13,338 nt of DNA from Rhodocyclaceae bacterium. GTDB lineage: Bacteria > Pseudomonadota > Gammaproteobacteria > Burkholderiales > Rhodocyclaceae. Location of the stretch: contig DAIEEM010000151.1 of NCBI GenBank assembly GCA_027325905.1, forward strand, positions 1 to 13,338. Direction: 5' to 3'. The number at the start of each line of letters is the position of its first letter. The stretch's first letter is position 1. The notes under the pieces are model-generated. The model saw nothing but the letters and a program-made list of their open reading frames with translations. It was not told the DNA's origin and ran no database searches. Positions 5,691 through 12,850 of the stretch are shown piece after piece. The translations under genes and the position numbers were made by a program.

Positions 5691-8600
5691 GGGGTCTCCC
5701 TTCCCACATTTTCTGCAAGCGCTTCGCCGACACCGGCGACGGCGTGCGCAGTTCCTGCGCGAACAGCGCCACGCGCAGTTCCTCGAGCAGCCAGCGGTAT
5801 TCTTCCAGAAACGGATCGACGACGCCCGATTTGCGCATCGCCAGGTGCTCGCGTTCGAAGGCCTTGGCCAGGCTTTGCCAGTCGGCCATCTGGCGCGCGT
5901 CGCGGGCGGCGTCGGCGCGCGCCTTGTCGAGGCGCAGGCCGGCAGCCTTGAGGTAGCGCGGCAAGTGGGCCAGGCGCTCGAACGGCGTCGCGCCGACGAA
6001 GCCTTTCGGCAGCAGGGCCGCCAATTGCGCCGCGATGTCGGCGCAGGCTTGCGGGAAGGCCTTGTTGGCGGCGGCGAGCTTCTTCTGCAGGGCCGCGTGC
6101 TCGGTCAGTATCGTCATCAGCAGGCGCGCGATCTCCTGCGCCACCAGCGTCACCTTGCCCTTGGCGGCGGCGGCGCGCGCCTCGAATTCAGCCGGCGTCG
6201 TCGGCAAAGGCGCCGCCATGCAAGTGCGGTCGAGCGTGGCGGCGACGACCTGCTCCTTCAACTCGGCTTCTGTGCCCAGCGCCATGTAGAGCATGCCCAG
6301 TTCGCGCGGCAGGCTCTTGTCGACGAACTTGACCTGCTCCTTCAGGGCCAGCGCGAACAGCCGGCGCAGACCCAGGCGGTGGCGGGCAGCCGCCTTGTCC
6401 TCGGTGTCGAAGGCGCGCAGGGACACGCTGTCGCCGTCGTCGACCAGCGCCGGGAAGCCGACGATGTTGCGGCCGCCGACCTGTACCTCGAGCAGATCCG
6501 GCAGGTCGCCGAACGACCATGAGGTCAGGCCCCTCAGTTCGTCACCGGGTTCGCCTTCCGCCGCCTCGGCCTTCACCTCGGCCTGCGCGAAGCTCTCTTC
6601 GACGCGGCTACCGTAATGCGAGCGCAATTCGGCCAGCGAGCGGCTCATCGCCAGGGTGCCGCCGTGCTCGTCGAGCAGGCGAAAGTTCATCAGCAGATGC
6701 GGCCGCAATTCGCCGGGACGGAATGCATCGAGCGGCAGCTTGAGGGCGATGCGCTCCTCGACGTGGCGCGTCAGCGCGCGCACCAGCGGCTCGTCGCGGT
6801 CGTGGTCGGCGTCGCAGAAGTCGTCGGCGCTGGCATCGACCGGCTGCAGCCGATGGCGGTATTTCTGCGGCAAGGTCTTAAACAGCGCGACGACCTTCTT
6901 GCGCAGCAGTCCCGGCACCAGCCAGTCGCAGCGGTTGGCCGGCACCTGGTTGAGCGACGCCAGCGGCAGCGACAGCGTGATGCCGTCGTCGGCCGCGCCG
7001 GGATCGTGCTTGTAGGCGAGCTGGTAGCGCTGGCCACGGTGTTCGAGCGCGTGGGGAAAGGCCTCGGTAGTGATGCCGGCGGCCTCGTGGCGCATCAACT
7101 GTTCGCGCTCGAGGTAGAGCAGCTTCGGAGTCGATTGCTCGGCGTCGCGCCGCCAGTGGTCGAAGGCCGCCAGCGACGTGACGTCACCCGGTACGATGGC
7201 GTCGTAGAAGGCGAAGATCAGTTCGTCGTCCACTAGCACGTCGGGCCGGCGCGACTTGTGTTCCAGATTCTCGATCTCGCGCAAGAGCTTCTGGTTGTGC
7301 CGGAAGAAGCGCCACTTCTTGGACCAGTCCTCGCCGACTTCGCCCTCGACCAGCGCGGCGCGGATCATAATTTCGCGCGCCAGCTTGACGTCCGTCGGCG
7401 CGCCGGACTTGCCGAACACGACGCGGCGCTTCGCCTGCAGCAGCAGGCCGTGCAGCGTGACGCGCTCCCAGGCGACGACCTGGCCCGTGCCCTTCTCCCA
7501 ATGCGGCTCGAAGACGTGGCGGCGAACCAGGTGGGCGCCGACGCTCTCCAGCCACTCGGGTTCTATCCTGGCCACGCAGCGCGCGAACAGCCGCGACGTC
7601 TCGACGATTTCGGCGGCGACGATCCAGCGCCCGGCCTTCTTGACCAGCGTCGAGCCCGGATGGATGTGGAACTTGATCTCGCGCGCGCCGCGGTAGAAGA
7701 CGTCCTCTTCGCTCTTGAGGCCGATGTGCCCGAGCAGGCCGGACAACAACGCCTTGTGGATGGCGTCGTAGTTACCCGGAAGCTGGTTTTCCTTCCAGCC
7801 GTGCTCGTGGGCGAGCGACATCAACTGGCCGTGGATGTCGCGCCACTCGCGCATGCGCAGCCAGGAGAGAAAATTGCGCTTGCACCACTGGCGCTGCTTA
7901 TTGGTCGACTCGTGCTTCCAGACTTCGTCGGCGGCGGTCCACAGTTTGATCCAGGAAAGGAATTCCGATTTCTCGTCGCGCCAAGCCGCCCGCGCCTGAT
8001 CGGCCGCAGCAGCCTGCTCCTGCGGGCGCTCGCGCGGGTCCTGCACCGTCAGCGCCGCGGCGATCACCAGCATTTCCTTGAGGCAGCCGAATTCGCGCGC
8101 CGCCAGGATCATGCGGCCGATCTTCGGGTCGAGCGGCAGCTTCGCCAACTCCTTGCCGACCGCAGTCAGGCCCTTGGCCTCGTCGACCGCGCCCAGTTCG
8201 GCCAGCAGTTGATAACCATCGGCGATCATGCGCGACGGCGGCGCTTCCAGGAAGGGGAAGTCCTCGACGTCGCCCAAGTGCAGCGACTTCATGCGCAGGA
8301 TGACGCCGGCCAGCGAGGAGCGCAGGATTTCCGGTTCGGTGTAGGGCGGGCGCTTCTTGAAATCCTCCTCGTCGTAGAGTCGAAAGCACACCCCCGCGCT
8401 GACGCGGCCGCAGCGGCCCGAGCGCTGCTGCGCCGCCGCCTGCGCGATGGGCTCGACCTGCAGTTGCTCGATCTTGTTGCGGTGGCTGTAGCGCTTGACG
8501 CGGGCCAGGCCGGAATCGATCACGTAACGGATGCCCGGCACCGTCAGCGACGTCTCGGCGACGTTGGTCGCCAGCACGACACGGCGCCCCTGGTGCGGCG

Positions 8601-9483
8601 CGAACACACGCGCCTGCTCGACCGCCGACTGACGCGCGAACAGCGGCAGGATTTCCAGGCCAGGCGGATGGTGCTTGCGCAAGGCTTCCGCGGCCTCGCG
8701 GATCTCACGCTCGCCGGGCAGGAACACCAGCACATCGCCCGGCCCTTCGCGGTGAGCCTCGGTCACGGCGTCGGCGATGGCTTCGCCGATGTCGCGGTCG
8801 CATCCCCTCCCGCGCGGGGAGGGGGCCGTTCCCTCTTCGACGACGGGACGGTAGCGCACTTCGATCGGATACAGGCGTCCGGAAACTTCGATCACCGGCG
8901 CGCCGCCGAAGTGCTTGGAGAAGCGCTCGGCATCGAGCGTCGCCGAAGTGACGATCACCTTGAGGTCCGGCCGCTTCGGCAGCAACTGCCTGAGGTAGCC
9001 GAGCAGGAAGTCGATGTTGAGGCTGCGCTCGTGCGCCTCGTCGATCAGTATCGTGTCGTACTGGCGCAGCAGCGGGTCGCCCTGCGTCTCCGCCAGCAGG
9101 ATGCCGTCGGTCATCAGCTTGATGTAGGTCTCGCCCGATACGCGGTCGGTGAAGCGGATCTTGAAGCCGACGTACTTGCCGAGCTCCGACCTCAATTCCT
9201 GCGCGATGCGCGTCGCCGTGGCGCGCGCGGCGATGCGGCGCGGCTGGGTATGGCCGATCAGTCCCTTGCAGCCGCGCCCGAGTTCAAGGCATATCTTCGG
9301 CAACTGCGTGGTCTTGCCCGAGCCCGTCTCGCCGCAGACGACGACAACCTGGTTCGCCGCGATGGCGCGCGCAATCTCGGCGCGGCGGGCATTGACCGGC
9401 AATGCCTCGTCATAGACGATAGCGGGGCGGGCGGCGCGACGCATTGCGGCGCGCTCGTCGGCGGCGACGGCGGGGGGGGTCAA
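5683..9483 (-). CDS. hrpA: ATP-dependent RNA helicase HrpA
   Basis: HrpA is a DEAH-box (DExH, superfamily 2) RNA helicase. E. coli HrpA acts on mRNA processing and resolves stalled translation complexes. The product has 1266 residues (E. coli 1300). Motifs in order are Walker A GETGSGKT 51-58, DEAH 148-151, SAT 180-182, TNVAETSLTVPG 306-317 and QRSGRCGR 353-360. They are followed by the winged-helix/HA2 region near 440-550 and the long DUF3418-type C-terminus ending in RTPSPVSAKRLQKMW. All catalytic residues are present. The longest frame begins with TTG at 9483, immediately followed by eight C residues. ATG at 9444 (residue 14) is a credible alternative that removes no conserved motif, and neither start has a strong ribosome-binding site. 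A palindrome adds about seven residues near 218-227. The downstream EI24 gene overlaps its end. Confidence 0.96.
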   Translation of the reverse strand: MTPPAVAADERAAMRRAARPAIVYDEALPVNARRAEIARAIAANQVVVVCGETGSGKTTQLPKICLELGRGCKGLIGHTQPRRIAARATATRIAQELRSELGKYVGFKIRFTDRVSGETYIKLMTDGILLAETQGDPLLRQYDTILIDEAHERSLNIDFLLGYLRQLLPKRPDLKVIVTSATLDAERFSKHFGGAPVIEVSGRLYPIEVRYRPVVEEGTAPSPRGRGCDRDIGEAIADAVTEAHREGPGDVLVFLPGEREIREAAEALRKHHPPGLEILPLFARQSAVEQARVFAPHQGRRVVLATNVAETSLTVPGIRYVIDSGLARVKRYSHRNKIEQLQVEPIAQAAAQQRSGRCGRVSAGVCFRLYDEEDFKKRPPYTEPEILRSSLAGVILRMKSLHLGDVEDFPFLEAPPSRMIADGYQLLAELGAVDEAKGLTAVGKELAKLPLDPKIGRMILAAREFGCLKEMLVIAAALTVQDPRERPQEQAAAADQARAAWRDEKSEFLSWIKLWTAADEVWKHESTNKQRQWCKRNFLSWLRMREWRDIHGQLMSLAHEHGWKENQLPGNYDAIHKALLSGLLGHIGLKSEEDVFYRGAREIKFHIHPGSTLVKKAGRWIVAAEIVETSRLFARCVARIEPEWLESVGAHLVRRHVFEPHWEKGTGQVVAWERVTLHGLLLQAKRRVVFGKSGAPTDVKLAREIMIRAALVEGEVGEDWSKKWRFFRHNQKLLREIENLEHKSRRPDVLVDDELIFAFYDAIVPGDVTSLAAFDHWRRDAEQSTPKLLYLEREQLMRHEAAGITTEAFPHALEHRGQRYQLAYKHDPGAADDGITLSLPLASLNQVPANRCDWLVPGLLRKKVVALFKTLPQKYRHRLQPVDASADDFCDADHDRDEPLVRALTRHVEERIALKLPLDAFRPGELRPHLLMNFRLLDEHGGTLAMSRSLAELRSHYGSRVEESFAQAEVKAEAAEGEPGDELRGLTSWSFGDLPDLLEVQVGGRNIVGFPALVDDGDSVSLRAFDTEDKAAARHRLGLRRLFALALKEQVKFVDKSLPRELGMLYMALGTEAELKEQVVAATLDRTCMAAPLPTTPAEFEARAAAAKGKVTLVAQEIARLLMTILTEHAALQKKLAAANKAFPQACADIAAQLAALLPKGFVGATPFERLAHLPRYLKAAGLRLDKARADAARDARQMADWQSLAKAFEREHLAMRKSGVVDPFLEEYRWLLEELRVALFAQELRTPSPVSAKRLQKMWEGRPRA
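8804..8824. repeat. GC-rich palindrome inside the hrpA reading frame
   Basis: CCCCTCCC (8804-8811) and GGGAGGGG (8817-8824) are perfect 8-bp arms around a GCGCG loop. On the coding strand it encodes part of TAPSPRGRG, a low-complexity stretch between RYRPVVEEG and the DIGEAIADAV helix. The E. coli protein has a shorter linker here. The sequence resembles the dispersed GC-rich palindromic repeats of beta- and gammaproteobacteria that encode PSPRGRG-like peptides. Confidence 0.6.
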
Positions 9484-9516
9484 AGGAACTCGGCTCGGAT
9501 TGGGGAAAGGGCGCGT

Positions 9517-9522
9517 AGTTTA
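9517..9522 (-). promoter_or_regulatory. Possible hrpA -10 box within a small palindrome
   Basis: On the minus strand TAAACT (4/6 match to TATAAT) lies 33 bases before the TTG start of hrpA. It sits inside a perfect inverted repeat GCGTA-N3-TACGC (9513-9525). The best -35 candidate is poor, so this is a tentative call. Confidence 0.3.
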
Positions 9523-9540
9523 CGCTACCGCGCGCCGCCG

Positions 9541-9585
9541 GCCATCGCGGCATGGCAGCGGCACGGCGCCCGCGGCAGCGATGGC
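9541..9585. repeat. Inverted repeat GCCATCGC / GCGATGGC between the DUF190 gene and hrpA
   Basis: Perfect 8-bp arms (9541-9548 and 9578-9585) enclose a 29-base GC-rich interior that can fold further. The right arm touches the DUF190 stop codon. It may mark the 3' end of the crcB-DUF190 message, but no T-tract follows on either strand. Confidence 0.45.
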
Positions 9586-9911
9586 TAGCCGCCGCTGTCG
9601 CCGGTGACGCCGAAGTCGACCGGCAGCTTGATGTAGAACAGCGACAACTGCTCGGCCGCGATCACGTCGAACAGCAGTTGCGCCTCGTCGGCGGTAACGA
9701 CGAAGCCGACCTCGACGGGCAGCGTGCCCTGCAGTTCGAAGAAATGGTCCTCGTGCAGCCGGTGGTGGCGACCATAGCCCGCCATGGCGCGGAAAGCCGA
9801 GCCACCGCGGATGCCGATCTCCTTGGCGCGCTCCAGCAACCATTCGTAGACGCAGATGCCGCCGTGCTTGTGGTTCTCCGAGACGTAGAACTTGAGGTAG
9901 ATGCCTTCCAT
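9585..9911 (-). CDS. DUF190 family PII-like protein
   Basis: The 108-residue protein matches DUF190 (PF02641), a family with a PII-like ferredoxin fold. Visible marks are the opening MEGIYLKFYVSENHKHGG, the helix VYEWLLERAKEIGIRGGSAFRAMAGYG and the strand LPVEVGFVVTADEAQLLFDVI. Members of this family are often encoded beside crcB, and the same is true here: the gene lies 12 bases downstream of crcB on the same strand. It has a GGAGAAG ribosome-binding sequence 2-3 bases before its ATG. It is therefore very likely co-transcribed with crcB under the fluoride riboswitch. A role as a small cytoplasmic sensor or modulator linked to fluoride defence is suggested by context only; no biochemical function is known to me for this protein. 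Confidence 0.9.
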   Translation of the reverse strand: MEGIYLKFYVSENHKHGGICVYEWLLERAKEIGIRGGSAFRAMAGYGRHHRLHEDHFFELQGTLPVEVGFVVTADEAQLLFDVIAAEQLSLFYIKLPVDFGVTGDSGG

Positions 9912-9923
9912 GACTTCTCCTAT

Positions 9924-10313
9924 TTATGTCCTGACGAACAAGGCGTTGACCGCCATCATGCCCATCCCCGTCATCAGCAGCGAACCGAACAGATGAACGC
10001 CCGTCGCCGCCAGGGCCCACAGGTATTCGCTACGGCCGAGCAGGGTGACGACCTCGGCCGAAAACGTGGAGAAGGTCGTCAGCCCGCCGAGAAAGCCGGT
10101 AATGGCCAGCAGGCGCGCTTCCGGCGGCAGGCTCGTGTTGTGGGAGAAGAAGCCGACGGCGACCCCGACCAGCAGCCCGCCGATCAGGTTCGAGGCAAGG
10201 GTGCCGAGCGGGATCGTCGGGAACAGCGGATTGAGCGAGAGGCTCAGCCACCAGCGCAGCAGGGCGCCGAAGCCGGCGCCGACGAAGACCGCAACCGCAG
10301 AATAGAAAGCCAT
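9924..10313 (-). CDS. crcB: Fluoride channel CrcB/Fluc
   Basis: CrcB (Fluc) is a small dual-topology inner-membrane channel that lets toxic fluoride leave the cytoplasm; two copies make one antiparallel dimer. The 129-residue product has four hydrophobic helices and all the usual marks: [11 protein letters not shown] with R20, the [12 protein letters not shown] segment with N42, and [12 protein letters not shown] (residues 73-84), whose TTFSTF phenylalanines and helix break line the pore and the central sodium site. Length is typical (about 125-130). The ATG at 10313 is preceded by GAGGAG at five bases. The gene is led by a fluoride riboswitch and followed by a DUF190 gene, which makes the function secure. 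It is single-copy here, as expected for the homodimeric type. Confidence 0.97.
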   Translation of the reverse strand: MAFYSAVAVFVGAGFGALLRWWLSLSLNPLFPTIPLGTLASNLIGGLLVGVAVGFFSHNTSLPPEARLLAITGFLGGLTTFSTFSAEVVTLLGRSEYLWALAATGVHLFGSLLMTGMGMMAVNALFVRT

Positions 10314-10403
10314 GCCAACTCCTCGAAAGACGAAACGGCCGGCACGGTCGTTGGCGTAGCGGATCTTGCAGAAACGCCCACACCCTTCCCAGCCGGGAAC
10401 GAA

Positions 10404-10467
10404 ATGTAGGCATCATCAGTCCTGCGCAGTGCAGGGCGGTTAAGGGAGGAATGCCATCTCCACCGCG
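10404..10467 (-). ncRNA. Fluoride riboswitch (crcB motif) aptamer
   Basis: On the minus strand the leader contains GGAGATGGCATTCCTCC, then AACCGCC, a short variable hairpin CTGCACTGCGCAG, and CTGATGATGCCTACA. These conserved blocks, in this order and spacing, are those of the crcB RNA motif, which binds fluoride with magnesium ions. The aptamer starts at, or within a few bases of, the predicted transcription start. About 90 bases separate it from the crcB ATG. A TTCCC-GGCT-GGGAA hairpin (10386-10399) follows but has no U-tract, so control may be translational rather than by intrinsic termination. Confidence 0.95.
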
Positions 10468-10471
10468 ACGA

Positions 10472-10500
10472 AGTATAACGGTCCGCAACGGCAGCGGCAA
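10472..10500 (-). promoter_or_regulatory. Sigma70 promoter of the crcB riboswitch leader
   Basis: On the minus strand TTGCCG (10495-10500) and TATACT (10472-10477) are separated by 17 bp and match the consensus at 4/6 and 5/6 positions. Transcription would begin near 10465, exactly at the 5' edge of the fluoride aptamer, which strongly supports the pair. Confidence 0.7.
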
Positions 10501-10516
10501 TGGGCGCCCAAGGCTG

Positions 10517-10522
10517 TAGAAT
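10517..10522 (+). promoter_or_regulatory. Possible -10 box of glnS
   Basis: TAGAAT (5/6 match) lies 30 bases before the glnS ATG and would give a leader of about 24 bases. No good -35 box stands at 16-18 bp; the region there overlaps the crcB -35 box on the other strand. Confidence 0.4.
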
Positions 10523-10552
10523 TGCCGCTTTGCACCATCCCTCCTCGCTGTC

Positions 10553-12307
10553 ATGGCCGAAGCCGAAAAACCCGCCGTCTCGAATTTCATCCGCAACATC
10601 ATCGACGCCGACCTGACCGCGGGGAAATACGAGTCCCGTCGCTGGTCCGGCCACCCCGGCCCCGGTTCGCAGCAGCAGGCTGGCGAGCTCGATCCGGCGA
10701 AAATCCGCACGCGCTTTCCGCCCGAGCCGAACGGCTACCTGCATTTCGGTCATGCCAAGAGCATCTGCCTCAACTTCGGCCTTGCCCGCGACTACGACGG
10801 CCAGTGCCACCTGCGCTTCGACGACACCAATCCGGAGAAGGAAGAGCAGGAGTACGTCGATTCCATCGTCGACGCCGTGAAGTGGCTGGGCTTCGACTGG
10901 GGTCCGAATCTCTACTACGCCTCGAACTACTTCGACTTCATGTACGAGGCCGCCGAATACCTGATCATTTCCGGCCACGCCTACGTCGACTCCCAGACCG
11001 CCGACGAAATGCGCGCCAGCCGCGGCACCCTAACGGAAGGCGGCAAGGAAAGCCCTTACCGCAACCGCAGCCCCGCGGAGAATCTCGCCCTCTTCCGTCG
11101 CATGAAGGCGGGCGAATTCGCCGACGGCGCCCATATCCTGCGCGCCAAGATCGACATGGCTTCGGGCAACATCAACCTGCGCGACCCGGCGATCTACCGT
11201 ATCCGCCGCGCCACCCACCACAACACCGGCGACCGGTGGTGCCTCTACCCGATGTACACCTTCGCCCATCCGATCGAGGACGCGCTGGAGAACATCACGC
11301 ATTCCATTTGCACGCTCGAATTCGAGGACCAGCGCCCGTTCTACGACTGGCTTTTGGCTGCGCTCGCCGACGGCGGCCTGCTGGCACGTCCGCTGCCGCA
11401 GCAGATCGAGTTCGCGCGCCTGAACCTCACCTACGTCGTGCTCAGCAAGCGCAAGCTGATCCAGTTGGTCGAAGAAAAGCACGTCGACGGCTGGGACGAT
11501 CCGCGCCTGCCGACGCTGGTCGGCGCGCGCCGCCGCGGCTTCACGCCCGAGGGCTTTCGCCGCTTCACCGAGATGATCGGCGTCACCAAGTCCGACTCGC
11601 TGATCGACATGAGCGTGTTCGAGGAATGCCAGCGCGAACACTTGAACGAAACGGCGCAACGCCGCATCGCCGTGCTCGATCCGCTCAAACTCGTCATCGA
11701 CAACTACCCCGCCGGCCAGGAAGAACTCTGCGAAGCACCCAACCATCCGCAGAAGCCGGAACTCGGCAAACGCCTGGTTCCCTTCTCGAAGGAACTCTGG
11801 ATCGAGCGCGAGGATTTCGCCGAGACGCCACCCAAGGGCTACTTCCGTCTCTTCCCGGGCAACAAGGTGCGGCTGCGCTACGGCTTCGTCGTCGAATGCA
11901 CGGGCTGCGACAAGGACGCGAGCGGTAACGTCGTCGCCGTGCATTGCAACTACTTCGCCGATTCAAAATCGGGCACGCCCGGCGCCGACAACTACAAGGT
12001 CAAGGGCAACATCCACTGGCTCAGCGCGCCGCACGCCTACGGCTGCGAAGTGCGCCTCTACGACCGCCTGTTCTCGGTGCCGAATCCGGGAGCCGGCGAG
12101 CGCGACTTCCTGCTTGACATCAATCCGAACGCCAAGAAAGTCATCGCCGCCCAGCTCGAACCGGCGCTGCAGAAGGCGCAACCCGAAGAGCGCTTCCAGT
12201 TCGAGCGCCACGGCTATTTCGTTGCCGACCGCATCGATTCCAAAGCAGGCGCGCCGATGTTCAACCGAGCGGTGACGCTGAAGGATCCGTGGGCGAAAGG
12301 AAAGTAG
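10553..12307 (+). CDS. glnS: Glutaminyl-tRNA synthetase
   Basis: This class I aminoacyl-tRNA synthetase charges tRNA-Gln with glutamine in the cytoplasm. The product has 584 residues (E. coli 554). The HIGH-type motif is in PPEPNGYLHFGHAKS (HFGH 64-67) and the KMSKS-type motif is VLSKRKL (296-302). The catalytic domain signatures RFDDTNPEKE and GWDDPRLPTL are intact, as is the C-terminal beta-barrel anticodon-binding region ending MFNRAVTLKDPW. The start MAEAEKPAVSNFIRNIID aligns with the E. coli N terminus (MSEAEARPTNFIRQIID), so ATG 10553 is secure even though the leader is pyrimidine-rich and has no Shine-Dalgarno sequence. Relative to E. coli there is an insertion of about 23 residues (within 26-53) rich in Gly, Pro and Gln just before the first active-site strand. 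No terminator follows; a gene remnant abuts the stop codon. Confidence 0.97.
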   Translation: MAEAEKPAVSNFIRNIIDADLTAGKYESRRWSGHPGPGSQQQAGELDPAKIRTRFPPEPNGYLHFGHAKSICLNFGLARDYDGQCHLRFDDTNPEKEEQEYVDSIVDAVKWLGFDWGPNLYYASNYFDFMYEAAEYLIISGHAYVDSQTADEMRASRGTLTEGGKESPYRNRSPAENLALFRRMKAGEFADGAHILRAKIDMASGNINLRDPAIYRIRRATHHNTGDRWCLYPMYTFAHPIEDALENITHSICTLEFEDQRPFYDWLLAALADGGLLARPLPQQIEFARLNLTYVVLSKRKLIQLVEEKHVDGWDDPRLPTLVGARRRGFTPEGFRRFTEMIGVTKSDSLIDMSVFEECQREHLNETAQRRIAVLDPLKLVIDNYPAGQEELCEAPNHPQKPELGKRLVPFSKELWIEREDFAETPPKGYFRLFPGNKVRLRYGFVVECTGCDKDASGNVVAVHCNYFADSKSGTPGADNYKVKGNIHWLSAPHAYGCEVRLYDRLFSVPNPGAGERDFLLDINPNAKKVIAAQLEPALQKAQPEERFQFERHGYFVADRIDSKAGAPMFNRAVTLKDPWAKGK

Positions 12308-12597
12308 GGGCACGTCGATATCGTCCTGGCGATGGACGCGCCGAATGTCGATCGTTTCATCGCTTGTGCCACTGAACTCGGCCTGGCGGCGCAGCGCCGG
12401 GAATGGGTCGAGAAGAAACAGCTTGTCGCTTTTGCGCCGAATCCGGCCACGACCGACGCGCCGAAGTTCGCCAGGTGGATGGAATTCCGGTCAGGCTCGC
12501 CGCCGTCGATGACATGATTCGCCTCACACAAGCGGCCGGCCGCCGTCAGGGCATGGACGACATCGATAACCTGCGAAGGCTGCGCCATGAACGCTGA
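12308..12597 (+). pseudogene. Remnant of a nucleotidyltransferase (MNT/AbiEii-like)
   Basis: Directly after the glnS TAG, in the same frame, the sequence reads HVDIVLAMDAPNVDRFIACA and on to VEKKQLVAFAPNPATTDAPK. This looks like the DVDIVL metal-binding strand and following helix of small minimal nucleotidyltransferases, with the N-terminal GGxS part missing. From about 12460 the matching sequence continues in the next frame as RQVDGIPVRLAAVDDMIRLT and QAAGRRQGMDDIDNLRRLRH, the usual C-terminal helices of that family, ending at TGA 12595-12597. So the gene has lost its 5' end and carries an internal frameshift or deletion. No start codon or ribosome-binding site serves it. The family call rests on these two patterns and is moderately sure; related proteins occur in toxin-antitoxin-like pairs. 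Confidence 0.5.
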
Positions 12598-12782
12598 GAG
12601 CCGCCGGCCGGCCGGCGGCTTCGGCTACTGGATCAGCAACGAACAATTGTGCGCCTTCCCCCGCCTCACGCCCTTGCAGCGCCTGCAATGGGTGGACGAC
12701 GCCCGCCGCTTCACCCTGCTCGCCCAGACGCCGACGACGCGAACGCATGGAAAGACTGCGGCGCGGCGAGACGGTCGCCTAG
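12587..12782 (+). pseudogene. Frameshifted small partner ORF of the nucleotidyltransferase remnant
   Basis: An ATG at 12587, overlapping the end of the nucleotidyltransferase remnant by 11 bases, opens MNAESRRPAGGFGYWISNEQ and continues LCAFPRLTPLQRLQWVDDARRFTLL. This frame then runs on without sense into the opposing helicase gene. A natural-looking C terminus, MERLRRGETVA followed by TAG at 12780-12782, exists in another frame, so one indel near 12725-12747 seems to have broken a gene of about 65 codons. The pattern (YWISNEQL, then a run LTPLQRLQWVDDARRF) looks like that of short proteins encoded beside such nucleotidyltransferases. No conserved domain is recognised with certainty and no function is claimed. 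Confidence 0.4.
12599..12620. repeat. Perfect 22-bp GC palindrome
   Basis: The half-site AGCCGCCGGCC is followed immediately by its exact reverse complement, with no spacer. It lies just after the stop of the nucleotidyltransferase remnant, within the first codons of the partner ORF. A related 12-bp palindrome, GCGGCCGGCCGC, is at 12532-12543; both contain GGCCGGCC. Confidence 0.9.
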
Positions 12783-12850
12783 CTGGCCCTGCACGACGTC
12801 GGCGAATATCCGCAAAATTTCGTCCGTCGCAGGCGGGGCCGGCTCTTTTT

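Noticed and set aside
7258..9588. Open frame of 776 codons on the plus strand opposite hrpA
   Set aside because: It is the antisense shadow of hrpA, kept open by strong third-position GC bias. Its translation is rich in R, A, Q and L runs with no domain pattern, and no ribosome-binding site precedes it.
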